Source of the DNA: CAZFCK01 sp964517355
GTDB taxonomy: Bacteria; Desulfobacterota; Desulfovibrionia; Desulfovibrionales; Desulfovibrionaceae
Length of the DNA: 28,197 nt
Assembly: GCA_964517355.1 (NCBI GenBank)
Contig: CAZFCK010000035.1
Location: forward strand, 1 to 28,197
Direction of reading: 5' to 3'
Under the pieces are notes generated by a model that worked only from the letters and a program-made list of their open reading frames with translations, searched no databases and was not told the DNA's origin. Below, piece after piece: positions 7,457 through 14,085 of this stretch. Made by a program: the position numbers and the translations under genes. Each line of letters opens with the position of its first letter. Within the stretch, counting starts at the first letter, position 1.

Positions 7457-8620
7457 ATGCGCCATATCAGTCGTTGCGTTTCTTCAATGCGTTTCAGCGT
7501 CATCCGTCAGATGAGCATGCGCGCCCAGGCTTACGACGACGCCATTACCCTGGGCATTGGCGAGCCGGATATGCATACGCCCCAGTATGTTTGCAAAGCC
7601 GCTTATGATGACGCATGCGCGGGCTACACCCATTACGCCCCCTCGCAGGGCGACCCTGAACTGCTCGGCACCCTGGCCACTCGTCTTACCCAACAGGGCT
7701 ACCCCTGCGGAACGGACAACCTGATCATCACCCACGGCGCCATGCACGGCTTGTATGCCGCCATGCGCACCCTGCTGGAAACAGACGAAGAGGTGCTCAT
7801 TCCCGAGCCCCATTTTCCGGATTACGCGCCCCATGTGGCATTTGTCGGCGGCCGCGTCGTTGAAGTGCCGACCAGCTTCGAACAGGGATTCATCCCCACG
7901 GCTGAGCTTGTGGAGGCACAGCTCACTCCGAAGACGCGCGTGCTCTTGCTCAACTCCCCCAACAATCCCACAGGCGCCGTGATTCCCGGCCCCGTGCTCG
8001 ACGATCTGGCCAAACTCGCTGTGGAGCGCGATTTGATCGTGATCTCGGACGAAGTCTATGACCGGATCCTTTTCACGACGCCTTACGAATCCATTTACAC
8101 GCGCCCCGGCATGGCCGAACGCACCATGGTCATAAACTCCTTTTCCAAGGCCTATGCCATGACCGGCTGGCGTGTGGGGTACGCCATGGGGCCGACCTGG
8201 ATCATGGAGCAGATGGTCAAAGTGATCAACTACACCGCCGCAAGCGTGAACATCCAGGGGCAACGGGCCGCGTTGGCCGCGTTGCGCGGCGAACAGCGCC
8301 CCTTCGACGATATGGCCGCCGAATTCGCCCGCCGCAGCGCCTATGTCTATGATCGTTTGCGGGCCATGCCCGGCATCCGTGTGCATAAGCCAGCCGGCTC
8401 CTTTTACCTTTTCCCTTCCGTGGAAAATCTGGAACCGGACGGAGAGCGCTTCGCCCTGGAACTGCTCGAAAAGGAACACGTTGTCACCGTTCCGGGCTTC
8501 ACCTTCGGCGCCAACTGCAAAGGCTGCATCCGGCTGGCCTGCACCGTGGACATGCTGCGACTGGAAGTGGCCATGGACCGCATGGAACGCTTTACCAAAA
8601 GGTTGCACCAGGGGCGCTAG
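7457..8620 (+). CDS. PLP-dependent aminotransferase, class I/II (aspartate aminotransferase-like)
   Basis: 387 residues, a typical fold type I length. Visible landmarks are SPNNPTG (167-173), SDEVYD (197-202, with Asp198 for the PLP ring nitrogen), and SFSKAYAMTGWRVGY with the PLP lysine K231. A CIRLACT segment near the C-terminus carries the probable carboxylate-binding Arg. It would transfer the amino group of an amino acid to a 2-oxo acid in the cytoplasm. GGAGG eight bases before the ATG and the 13-bp gap after dctM place it in the TRAP operon, so its substrate may be the imported compound or its product. The exact substrate is not recognisable. The TAG stop lies within the start of the hairpin repeat that follows. 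Confidence 0.9.
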   Translation: MRHISRCVSSMRFSVIRQMSMRAQAYDDAITLGIGEPDMHTPQYVCKAAYDDACAGYTHYAPSQGDPELLGTLATRLTQQGYPCGTDNLIITHGAMHGLYAAMRTLLETDEEVLIPEPHFPDYAPHVAFVGGRVVEVPTSFEQGFIPTAELVEAQLTPKTRVLLLNSPNNPTGAVIPGPVLDDLAKLAVERDLIVISDEVYDRILFTTPYESIYTRPGMAERTMVINSFSKAYAMTGWRVGYAMGPTWIMEQMVKVINYTAASVNIQGQRAALAALRGEQRPFDDMAAEFARRSAYVYDRLRAMPGIRVHKPAGSFYLFPSVENLEPDGERFALELLEKEHVVTVPGFTFGANCKGCIRLACTVDMLRLEVAMDRMERFTKRLHQGR

Positions 8621-8723
8621 CGCATTTTCGCCTTGAAACAAGGCTCTCCCCTGAAACAATTTTCAATTGTTCCAGGGAAATGCATAAGAGCATCTAGCGC
8701 TTTTCAAGCGTGAGATGCTCTAG
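8617..8723 (+). repeat. CTAG-bounded triple-hairpin intergenic repeat, copy A
   Basis: This 107-bp segment starts and ends with CTAG and holds three consecutive hairpins. The first, 8630-8644, has 6-bp arms and an AAA loop. The second, 8649-8677, has 12 paired positions, one mismatch and a TTC loop. The third, 8687-8721, has long arms with one mismatch, one G-U pair and a TTC loop. Its last 53 bases (8671-8723) recur exactly, inverted, at 28145-28197, and a diverged copy lies at 18402-18475. The left end overlaps the aminotransferase stop codon. It resembles REP/MITE-like intergenic elements; it may also attenuate transcription into the amidohydrolase gene. Confidence 0.8.
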
Positions 8724-8813
8724 AGCAACAAACCGCCGGAGCCGAACCGGTTTCAACGTCACAATGCTCTTTGTAAACGGCCGCCCGCTTTTGACGGCTT
8801 GTAAGGATATTCC

Positions 8814-10451
8814 ATGCGCAACTCATGTTCCGCGGCAACGCTCATTCTTGAAAACGGCGACATCCGCACCCAGGACCCGCAGCGCCCCCATGCCGAAGCT
8901 CTGGCCATTGGCTCCACAGGGCGCATTCTTGCCGTCGGTGACAGAAAAGAATTGGCCGAGTTGGGCACCACCGCAACCCAACGTCTCGATTTGGGCGGAA
9001 AGCTGTGCATTCCGGGCTTCATGGACTCCCATTTCCATTTCTACCAATGGGCCATGGGGCGCTCCCAGCTTTGCCTGGACAGGGCCGGCTCGTTCGATCA
9101 CTGCATGCGGATGATCCGCGAACGCGCGGCAAGCCTCGCACAGGGCGAATGGATACAGGGGCAGGGATTCAATGAAAGCGACTGGCCGGAAAACCGCATG
9201 CCCTTGCGGGACGATCTCGATGCCGTAGCGCCCCACAATCCCGTGCTTATCTGGCGTTGCGACCTGCACCTGGGGGTGGCCAACAGTCTTGCCTTGCGTC
9301 TGGCCGGGGTGCATGACACCACCGCCCCTCCGGCGGGGGGCGTCATCAACCGCGACGCCTCGGGGCGACTCACAGGCGTGTTGCGCGATAACGCGGCCAA
9401 CCTCGTTAAACGAAGCGTTCCTTTACCTTCAATGGAACAACTCGTCCCCATTTTCCAGGAGGGGCAGCAAGCCTTGCACGCCTTGGGCATAACCGCTCTG
9501 CACGACCTGCGCCTCACCGACGTGCAACAGGAGTCCGCCCTCACCTGGGGAGCCTGGCAATACTTACGTGAAAACGACAAACTCCTGCTGCGCTGCTGGT
9601 CCAGCATACCGGGCGAATGCCGCGCTCTGGCCCAACAGTTGGGATTGCGCACCGGCATGGGCGATGATTTTTTGCGCGTGGGGCACGTGAAATATTTCTT
9701 TGACGGCGGCATGGGAGCGCGCACGGCCTGGATGCTCGAGCCCTATGCCGATACGGGCGGATACGGCATGTGCGCCCATGAGCCGGAAGCCCTTTTCGAG
9801 GAAATGCGCCAATGCCATAACTCGGGATTGGCCGTCATGATCCACGCCATCGGCGACAGGGCCTCCCGGGAGCTGATCACGCTCTTCGAGCGTTTGCTTT
9901 CAGAAGCAGGAAGCGGGCCGTTTTCGCGCCCCAGCGTGCCGCACCGCATGGAGCATGCCCAGGTCATCCGCCCCAAAGACATAGCCCGGCTCGCGCGCTT
10001 GAACATCCCTGTGAGCATGATGCCCGCGAACATGCTTCTGGACATCAACATGATCGATCAGTGCGCAGGCGATGCGGTACAATACGCCTACCCGTTTCGC
10101 TCCATGATGGAGGCGGGGGCGCCAGTGCTCTTCAGCTCAGATTGCCCGGTCTGCGACCCCGATCCGCTCATAGCCATCCAAGGGGCGGTGACGCGGCAAC
10201 GCCGCGACGGCACTCCGGCAAACGGCTGGCATCCGGAGCAGCGCGTGGGCGTGGAAGCTGCCGTGCGGGCGTATACCTCGCTCCCGGCCGCGGCCTATGG
10301 CCGGCAAAACGTTTTCGGCAGCCTGCGCCCCGGCCTGCGTGCGGACTGCATCGTACTGGATCGCAATATTTTCACCTCGGCCCCGCAATCCATAGCGGAT
10401 GCCAAAGTGATGCTCACGATTTTCAACGGAAAAATCGTTTTCAGCCGGTAA
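8814..10451 (+). CDS. Amidohydrolase, YtcJ-like (amidohydrolase family 3)
   Basis: 545 residues, the usual YtcJ length. The metal-binding residues of the TIM-barrel amidohydrolases are visible: DSHFH (D71, H73, H75), VKYFFDGG with K293 as the possible carbamylated lysine, H344 in MIHAIGDRA, H381 in RMEHAQVI, and D443 in FSSDCPV. Flanking beta-sandwich segments come from both ends (ILENGDIRT at the start, ADCIVLDRN near the end). No signal peptide is evident, so it is probably cytoplasmic. It would hydrolyse an amide or related C-N bond. TAAGGA seven bases before the ATG supports the start. It follows the TRAP/aminotransferase genes on the same strand, across a 193-bp gap holding the hairpin repeat. 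Substrate unknown. Confidence 0.9.
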   Translation: MRNSCSAATLILENGDIRTQDPQRPHAEALAIGSTGRILAVGDRKELAELGTTATQRLDLGGKLCIPGFMDSHFHFYQWAMGRSQLCLDRAGSFDHCMRMIRERAASLAQGEWIQGQGFNESDWPENRMPLRDDLDAVAPHNPVLIWRCDLHLGVANSLALRLAGVHDTTAPPAGGVINRDASGRLTGVLRDNAANLVKRSVPLPSMEQLVPIFQEGQQALHALGITALHDLRLTDVQQESALTWGAWQYLRENDKLLLRCWSSIPGECRALAQQLGLRTGMGDDFLRVGHVKYFFDGGMGARTAWMLEPYADTGGYGMCAHEPEALFEEMRQCHNSGLAVMIHAIGDRASRELITLFERLLSEAGSGPFSRPSVPHRMEHAQVIRPKDIARLARLNIPVSMMPANMLLDINMIDQCAGDAVQYAYPFRSMMEAGAPVLFSSDCPVCDPDPLIAIQGAVTRQRRDGTPANGWHPEQRVGVEAAVRAYTSLPAAAYGRQNVFGSLRPGLRADCIVLDRNIFTSAPQSIADAKVMLTIFNGKIVFSR

Positions 10452-10548
10452 GCATGGTTCCGGGGAGGAACACGATATATCCAAGTGGGGCGTTCTTCTT
10501 GTCCCGACGAAAGTGTACGGTCCCCCGAAGAGATGCGCTGCACGAATT

Positions 10549-12219
10549 TCACTGTTTTTGTTCACCATTATTGAACTCTCCGGCTGCGGGACGACTGGAC
10601 AGTGTCCGCTCGAGAGCAAAGAGATTCGACGCGGCTTCCTTATCCCGGGGCTCCAGGAGCACTGCCAATGCAAAAGCCTTGCGCGCCTTTTGCATATCCC
10701 CCCCGCGATAGTACAAAACGCCCAACAAGTTATATAAACGCGCGTCATTGGGAAATTGCGCAAGCGCCCCTTCCAATACGGACAACGCCTCTTGTCCACG
10801 TCCTGCCGTCAACAGCTCTTTGGCCAACAGCCAATAACTGTACTCCTCTTTGGGGCGTATATCCAAAGCAATCTCGAGCTGGTTCACGGCCTTGCCGTGC
10901 TCACCCTTGTCGGCATAGGCTTTGGCGAGAATTCTGTGCGCCACGAAATTATTCTCCGTTACCGCAACGGTGTGCTCGAAAAGACTTATGGTATTGCTCC
11001 AAAGCTCTGTCTGCCGCCTCGTTGTCAATGTCAGTGCGCCGATAATGGCAGCAACCAGCAACGTCAAAACGATCATCGAGCCTTTACGGCTTTGAAAATG
11101 AAGAACAATATCGCCACAGCCCCATACCGCCCCCATGTATAATCCGAGAAAGGGCAAATAGGTGTATCTGTCGGCCATGGACTGCACCCCCACCTGGACC
11201 AATCCTATCATGGGCAACATGGCCACGAGATACCACAGCCATCCTGTGACGCAATACGGCGCGCGCCTCGCCCTTGCAAGGATGAGTCCGGTGAGTGCGC
11301 AAAGAGCCAAAGCCGACAACACGCTTTTCCAAACGGCGATGCCGGCAGGCAAAGGATAAAGGGGCGCCAAATCCACCGGCCAAAGCAATTTGTCGCAATA
11401 CGCAACGTAAGAAGTCGCGACATTGGCCAAACGCTGCCAAATGGAATAATCATCCAAGGGCGCGAGAGCTCCCGTTTCTTGTTGCGCCAGGATGGCAAGT
11501 GCGCTGGCGCATCCCGCGAGAATAAAGAAAGGAATCTTCTCTCTCACAAGCTCCGTGTGGCGTGACGCGAATCCACTTCCGCCCCCAAAACGAATTCTTC
11601 GCAACGGCCAGAAATCAAGCAGAAAAAAGAGTACGGGCAAAGTGACCAGCATGGGTTTGGCCATCAACCCCAACCCAAGAAACAAAAAAGACGAGGTGTG
11701 CCATCTTCGCGATAGCGTTTCCGCATACCGCGCGTAGGCGTGCAGGGAGAGCAGGCCGCAACACATGCTCAAGACATCTTTACGTTCGGCGATCCAGGCC
11801 ACGGACTCCACATGCAGGGGGTGTACGGCGAAAAGCGCCGCAGCGATGGCGCTACGCCACACAGCGCCCGTCATGCGATGCAAGAGAAGGAAAAACAGGG
11901 CAACGTTCAAGCCGTGCAGTAAGAGATTGAGCAGGTGATGCCAAAATGGATCAAGGTTTGCGACCTCGACAACGAGCATATGGGAAACCCACGTCAAGGG
12001 GTGCCAATTCCCATTGGTAAAAGAACGCAGGGCCCAGCCGAGGGTCTCAAGCGTTATACCTTGCCGCACAGAAGCATTTTCATAGATATAAACGCTATCA
12101 TCATATGCTATGAAATCATTCCATAGTCCTGTCCCATGAGCCGTAAGCGCCAGTCCCGCCAACACAATAACATACAACAACAGATGGTTGTGTTTTTTTT
12201 GATAAGAATCATGTTTCAT
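10549..12219 (-). CDS. TMTC-like multi-spanning membrane protein with C-terminal TPRs
   Basis: 556 residues. The first 410 or so contain about ten membrane helices, with a periplasmic-type acidic motif YDDSVYI (Asp40, Asp41) after the first helix, then WHPLTWVSHML and HPLHVESVAWIAERKDVLS. These match the GT-C-like core of the TMTC O-mannosyltransferase-related family and its many bacterial homologues. Residues about 420-540 form TPR repeats (for example the KAYADKGEHGKAVNQLEIAL segment). The likely role is glycosyl transfer from a lipid-linked sugar at the inner membrane, but no bacterial substrate is established here. The start has AAGGTG ten bases upstream. It is convergent with the amidohydrolase gene and has no glycan genes nearby. 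Confidence 0.8.
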   Translation of the reverse strand: MKHDSYQKKHNHLLLYVIVLAGLALTAHGTGLWNDFIAYDDSVYIYENASVRQGITLETLGWALRSFTNGNWHPLTWVSHMLVVEVANLDPFWHHLLNLLLHGLNVALFFLLLHRMTGAVWRSAIAAALFAVHPLHVESVAWIAERKDVLSMCCGLLSLHAYARYAETLSRRWHTSSFLFLGLGLMAKPMLVTLPVLFFLLDFWPLRRIRFGGGSGFASRHTELVREKIPFFILAGCASALAILAQQETGALAPLDDYSIWQRLANVATSYVAYCDKLLWPVDLAPLYPLPAGIAVWKSVLSALALCALTGLILARARRAPYCVTGWLWYLVAMLPMIGLVQVGVQSMADRYTYLPFLGLYMGAVWGCGDIVLHFQSRKGSMIVLTLLVAAIIGALTLTTRRQTELWSNTISLFEHTVAVTENNFVAHRILAKAYADKGEHGKAVNQLEIALDIRPKEEYSYWLLAKELLTAGRGQEALSVLEGALAQFPNDARLYNLLGVLYYRGGDMQKARKAFALAVLLEPRDKEAASNLFALERTLSSRPAAGEFNNGEQKQ

Positions 12220-12841
12220 TCAGCACAGACACCTTGAGGAGAATGATTTTATCCTTACGCTTGTCTTCAACGAGCCGTCCTCGCCCCTTCGTCAGGCCAC
12301 GAGAATCAGGCAACATAAGTCGGCAGGTCCAGGACTCGCACCTATACATTCCTTGAAACAATGGCCAGGGCTGCGGTAAATCGTGCGCCACATTCATAGC
12401 CTAACACGAACTACTCTTCCAAGCGGAAGATGCACGATACACGTCCTAAATGCTCACAACAACCGGCAAGGATAAAAAACATGGGCGGACATCCGGAGAA
12501 AGGCAAGCCTTGTTTTCACACGTGGAGGTCTTATATTTCCGGTAGAAGCGGCCAGGCGGAGCAAAACACGAAGCACCTGTGAAAAAGGTCTCACTCATTT
12601 TTACTACAATTTCTGGTGCTCAATCTCCAAATTTTGGAGTTTTGCCCCTGTCCCACCATCTCCATTATTTGAAGATACTTCTTATAATTTTTTTTTATCT
12701 TATTTATTCTAGTTAGTTAAAAATAATCTAGCGACATAGTTTTGCTTTCGGCACGGAACATGCTTTATTTGCAGCATGGATGAGATGAAAGGGAACATTA
12801 TTAATCGCAATTATGCGACCGACAACCGGGAGGATTATCTC
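12220..12841. other. Gene-free region between the TMTC-like gene and the pilin gene
   Basis: About 620 bases separate these divergent genes. An open frame at 12209-12397 on the minus strand overlaps the TMTC-like start and has no recognisable features, so it is not called. The right half (about 12590-12740) is AT-rich. It holds a perfect 15-bp palindrome at 12625-12639 (arms CTCCAAA / TTTGGAG) and, near the right end, the sigma-54-type promoter listed separately. Confidence 0.5.
12749..12764 (+). promoter_or_regulatory. Sigma-54-type promoter of the pilin gene
   Basis: CGGCACGGAACATGCT contains the invariant GG (12750-12751) and GC (12762-12763) with exactly 10 bases between them, and matches the extended consensus TGGCACG-N4-TTGC with two mismatches. 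Transcription would begin about a dozen bases downstream, near 12775, giving a leader of roughly 67 bases. Sigma-54 control is common for type IV pilin genes. The implied start of transcription also argues against the upstream ATG at 12776 as the gene start. Confidence 0.6.
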
Positions 12842-13192
12842 ATGAACAAGCAGTCAGGTTTCACCCTTATCGAAATCATCGCCGTTTTGGTCATCCTCGG
12901 CATTCTCGCCGCCGTGGCTATCCCCAAATACCAGGATCTGCAAACGCAAGCACGCCTGAAGGCCTTGCAAGGCGGCATCGCCGCGGGGCAGTCGCAATTG
13001 ACCATGGCCTATTCCAAGCTGCTGTTGCAACATAACGGCGCCGTACCGAGTGAGGCTAATGTTGTCTCTGAAGCCAATTGTGCCGGCATAAGCGGTGATT
13101 ACACCATCACCTGCACTGCAGGCTCTGGTAGCGCCAACGTCACAGCAAGTGACGGCGTCCAGACCGCCAGTGGTACATGGACCATGCCGTAA
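12842..13192 (+). CDS. Type IV pilin / type II pseudopilin-like protein
   Basis: 116 residues. A short leader (MNKQSG) precedes the prepilin peptidase site Gly6-Phe7; the mature N-terminus is FTLIE with the conserved Glu at mature position 5, then a hydrophobic helix to about residue 28. The C-terminal half has one cysteine pair, C80 and C91, which may form the disulfide-bonded loop. It would be processed by a prepilin peptidase and assembled into a pilus or pseudopilus. GGGAGG before this ATG fixes the start; an upstream in-frame ATG would put 22 polar residues before the leader and is rejected. No assembly ATPase, platform protein or peptidase gene lies in the window, so it depends on a machine encoded elsewhere. 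Confidence 0.88.
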   Translation: MNKQSGFTLIEIIAVLVILGILAAVAIPKYQDLQTQARLKALQGGIAAGQSQLTMAYSKLLLQHNGAVPSEANVVSEANCAGISGDYTITCTAGSGSANVTASDGVQTASGTWTMP

Positions 13193-13230
13193 GCAGCCAT
13201 TTTCGCCCCTATACTGTTCGAGTGTAAAGC

Positions 13231-13259
13231 AAACCCCCGCTCCTCAGGAGCGGGGGTTT
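13231..13259 (+). terminator. Intrinsic terminator after the pilin gene
   Basis: A 13-bp perfect stem with a TCA loop (outer AAACCCCCGC, inner TCC/GGA) is followed by a short T-run, 38 bases after the pilin stop codon. The flanking A- and T-tracts are also compatible with termination in the other direction. Confidence 0.85.
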
Positions 13260-13262
13260 TGC

Positions 13263-13290
13263 TTATGCGCGCCCCGCCTGTGGCGCATAA
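13263..13290. other. Hairpin between the pilin and fdhB terminators
   Basis: A perfect 8-bp inverted repeat (TTATGCGC / GCGCATAA) with a 12-base loop lies between two stronger terminators of convergent genes. It may add to bidirectional transcription blocking. Confidence 0.35.
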
Positions 13291-13293
13291 AAG

Positions 13294-13323
13294 AGAAAGG
13301 CCGGACATTCGCCCGGCCTTTCT
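13294..13323 (-). terminator. Intrinsic terminator of fdhAB
   Basis: An 11-bp perfect stem (AGAAAGGCCGG / CCGGCCTTTCT) with an 8-base loop lies 25 bases after the fdhB stop. On the minus strand it is followed by CTTTT, fitting termination of the fdhAB transcript. Confidence 0.75.
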
Positions 13324-13348
13324 GAGGATGGAATGAAACTAATACATG

Positions 13349-14071
13349 TCAGCCAAGGATTCGCTTCATAGGCTTCGCGAATTTGGCGAACATCTGTTTA
13401 CGGCTCATGATCGGCGGCATGAGACCGGCAACAGCGTAGGTGTAGTAGAGATCCGGCTTATACGCGTACAGGAAGATCACCCGTACATCGTCGGGATCGC
13501 CAAGCACAGCGTTGGGGTGCTTTTTCTGCACTTCCGCAAGCCGTTTCTCCGCCAGGGCCTTCATCTCGTCCAGATCGCCGAAGTTCATGGCGCCTGTGGG
13601 GCAGGTCTGCACGCAGGCAGGCAACAACCCGTTGGAGATGCGGTCGATGCACATGTTGCACTTCGACCACTGCCCGGTTTCCGCATTCCTTCTGGGAATA
13701 TTGTAGGGGCACAGTTCGGACCCGTCGGTAAAATCCGTCAGCTCCTTTGTCTTTTCCGTGAAGATGACCGCGCCCGTGGCCTCGTCGACAATAATGGCGT
13801 CCTCAACGGAGAGGTCGGCCGTCAGCTTGCAAGGCGGCTCCACGCAGTGGCGGCACTGCTCCGGGAAGAACAACCATTTCAGGTTGCCGTCCACGACCTG
13901 TTCCTCAAAGCGCACCAATTTATATGTATTATAGTCCAGATCCTTGGGGTTCTGGTGGGAGCCCCAATTTTCCGTTTCCGTGGCCGGCAGTTTTTTCCAC
14001 TGCTTGCACGCCACCTGGCAGCCACGGCAGGCGGTACATTTGGTCAAATCTATAAAAAAGCCTTTAGACAT
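13349..14071 (-). CDS. fdhB: Formate dehydrogenase beta subunit, iron-sulfur electron transfer protein
   Basis: 240 residues with clustered ferredoxin-type cysteines: CTACRGCQVAC (12-22), CRHCVEPPC (74-82), CNMCIDR and CVQTCP in the middle, together able to hold about four [4Fe-4S] clusters. It transfers electrons from FdhA to periplasmic cytochromes c. It has no signal peptide of its own, consistent with export together with the Tat-directed FdhA. GGAGG nine bases before the ATG supports the start, which lies 14 bases after the fdhA stop. There is no membrane helix and no adjacent cytochrome gene, so the soluble two-subunit type is most likely. Confidence 0.92.
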   Translation of the reverse strand: MSKGFFIDLTKCTACRGCQVACKQWKKLPATETENWGSHQNPKDLDYNTYKLVRFEEQVVDGNLKWLFFPEQCRHCVEPPCKLTADLSVEDAIIVDEATGAVIFTEKTKELTDFTDGSELCPYNIPRRNAETGQWSKCNMCIDRISNGLLPACVQTCPTGAMNFGDLDEMKALAEKRLAEVQKKHPNAVLGDPDDVRVIFLYAYKPDLYYTYAVAGLMPPIMSRKQMFAKFAKPMKRILG

Positions 14072-14085
14072 GCGGGCATCCTCCC

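Noticed and set aside
8617..8723. CRISPR array or tRNA-like structure
   Set aside because: Hairpins are of unequal length, not regularly spaced repeats with spacers, and no cloverleaf can be drawn. No CRISPR, tRNA or rRNA was seen in the window.
10457..10471. 5-bp hairpin after the amidohydrolase gene as terminator
   Set aside because: The stem is short and no T-run follows; not strong enough to call.
12209..12397. 62-codon open frame upstream of the TMTC-like gene
   Set aside because: No ribosome binding site, overlaps the next start, no recognisable features.
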